A DNA stretch of 64,000 nt, taken from the NCBI RefSeq assembly GCF_017876115.1, contig NZ_JAGINO010000001.1:248001-312000 (forward strand). The letters run 5' to 3'. Each line of letters starts with the position of its first letter. Position 1 is the stretch's first letter. The translations under genes were made by a program, and so were the position numbers. Below the pieces are notes generated by a model, which saw only the letters and a program-made list of their open reading frames with translations, was not told the origin of the DNA and did not search any database. The DNA is from Azospirillum picis. GTDB lineage: Bacteria; Pseudomonadota; Alphaproteobacteria; Azospirillales; Azospirillaceae. Positions 63,055-64,000 of this stretch are shown in pieces.

Positions 63055-64000
63055 ATGGATCAGGCTGACATCACCTGCGAGGTGCTGGTCGTCGGGGCGG
63101 GACCCACTGGGCTCATGGCGGCCAACCTGCTGAAGCTTGCCGGCGTCGACGTGCGGATCGTCGACCTGCGGTCCGGACCGTCCAGGGAATCCCGGGCGTT
63201 CGCCGTCTCGGCCCGGTCGCTTGAACTCTTTGCAAGCATCGGCCTGGCGGACCGGCTGATCGAACGCGGCGCCATCACAAGCGGGGTCGACTTCCACGTC
63301 TCCGGCCGGCGGGTCGGCGGGCTCGATTACGACAAGGTGCAGGCACCGGACACGCCCTTCCCTTTCATCCTGATGGTGCCGCAGTCGGAAACCGAGGCGG
63401 TGCTGATCGACGCGCTCGGGAAGGCCGGGCTGGAGGTCGAGCGCGAGATCGAGGTTACCGGTCTCGACCAGGCATCCGATCAGGTTCGCGTCACGGCAAG
63501 GCGCGCCGACGGTGCGCCCGTGGCGATCTCGGCCCGCTATGTGCTCGGTGCGGACGGCGCGCACAGCATCGTCCGCCGCGCGCTCGATCTCAGCTTCGAA
63601 GGCGCCAAATACCCGCAAAGTTTCCTGCTGGGCGACGTCGAGGTCGACTGGCCGCTCGGCCACGGCCGCTTCCGCCTCTTCATGCAGGGCGAACGGATCG
63701 GCCTGTTCTTCCCGCTGCAGGGCACGAGGCTTTCGCGTGTCATGACAACCGACCTGCATGCTAGCGACCTGCATGCCGACGCCCCTCATGCCGGCGACGA
63801 CCCGTCACACCCGGAGCCGCTTGCGCTGGAGGAGTTGCAGGCGTCGTTCGCCGAGGCAACGGGCCAGCCCGCCAGCCTGCGCAACCCAACATGGCTGACG
63901 CGCTTCCGCACGCACCACCGGGTGGTCGACAGGTACCGCGCCGGCCGTGTGTTCGTCGCGGGCGACGCCGCTCATATCCATTCGCCGGCGGGCGGCCAGG
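63055..64000 (+). CDS. FAD-dependent aromatic monooxygenase (PheA/TfdB family), cut by the window end
   Basis: The first 315 residues are visible and the frame is open to the last base. The FAD dinucleotide motif is VLVVGAGPTGLMAANLLKLA near residue 10; the conserved DG motif is VLGADGAHSIVRRAL; the second FAD motif VFVAGDAAHIHSPAGGQ falls right at the window end. These are hallmarks of class A flavoprotein hydroxylases acting on phenols, polyketides or antibiotics. A loop LHASDLHADAPHAGDDPSHP is unusual and His/Asp-rich. The ribosome site AAGGAGCGAGGCG is strong. The operator just upstream suggests induction by an aromatic or antibiotic ligand. Confidence 0.9.
   Translation, partial: MDQADITCEVLVVGAGPTGLMAANLLKLAGVDVRIVDLRSGPSRESRAFAVSARSLELFASIGLADRLIERGAITSGVDFHVSGRRVGGLDYDKVQAPDTPFPFILMVPQSETEAVLIDALGKAGLEVEREIEVTGLDQASDQVRVTARRADGAPVAISARYVLGADGAHSIVRRALDLSFEGAKYPQSFLLGDVEVDWPLGHGRFRLFMQGERIGLFFPLQGTRLSRVMTTDLHASDLHADAPHAGDDPSHPEPLALEELQASFAEATGQPASLRNPTWLTRFRTHHRVVDRYRAGRVFVAGDAAHIHSPAGGQ

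Overview
The window is high-GC alphaproteobacterial chromosome, most likely Azospirillum or a close relative. The strongest clue is the order ubiH / PII gene / aspartate aminotransferase (7527-11804), the published setting of Azospirillum brasilense glnZ. ftsK, znuABC, the PaaK/thiolase pair, ScfR-aceA and OxyR-AhpCF also fit. I found no tRNA, rRNA, CRISPR array or intact insertion sequence. Both window edges cut genes: a thiolase on the left and a FAD monooxygenase on the right.

Layout. 1-1864: end of a phenylacetate cluster (thiolase, paaK). 1900-7366: MarC, 3-hydroxybutyrate dehydrogenase with a patatin-like hydrolase, a Lin0512-family protein, an AraC regulator and LolA. 7527-14543: ubiH, glnZ with a sigma-54 promoter, a DUF2239 gene, aminotransferase, ftsK. 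14544-14870: a spacer with an overlooked 24-codon hydrophobic peptide gene facing an antisense promoter. 14871-17539: znuBC and znuA diverging from a Zur-like palindrome. 17620-23728: dapB, an HD-GYP response regulator, a LysE exporter, a GH17-like membrane protein, ferredoxin-NADP reductase. 23966-27019: an ScfR-type regulator divergent from isocitrate lyase, with repeated TTTAC elements between them. 27636-31136: a DJ-1/PfpI protein lacking its cysteine, a chemoreceptor, tyrA. 31298-35114: oxyR divergent from ahpC-ahpF.

35260-54295 is mostly a hexuronate catabolic regulon: methylglyoxal synthase, kduI, kduD, a KdgF-like cupin, two paralogous GntR/FCD regulators, uxaC, uxaA, an EamA transporter, kdgK, a Gfo/Idh/MocA dehydrogenase and a TRAP transporter. 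Five promoters in it carry the same AT-rich operator, four of them with the same -35/operator/-10 layout. This ties scattered transcription units together and brings in mgsA. KduI/KduD/KdgF handle unsaturated uronates from pectin-type polymers; UxaC/UxaA handle galacturonate and glucuronate; both routes meet at 2-keto-3-deoxygluconate (KDG), which KdgK phosphorylates. No UxaB/UxuB reductase is present. A second chemoreceptor, a small hydrophilic protein, a methyltransferase and a TerC protein lie among these genes.

54460-58674 is a three-gene cassette with its own promoter: a nucleotidyltransferase-kinase fusion, a HAD phosphatase and a large protein with a glycosyltransferase-like C-terminus. 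It looks like a pathway for making and attaching an unknown surface-glycan decoration. 58732-64000: an AcuI/YhdH oxidoreductase, a secreted RTX protein with an N-terminal DUF4347 domain, and the start of a FAD monooxygenase behind a palindromic operator.
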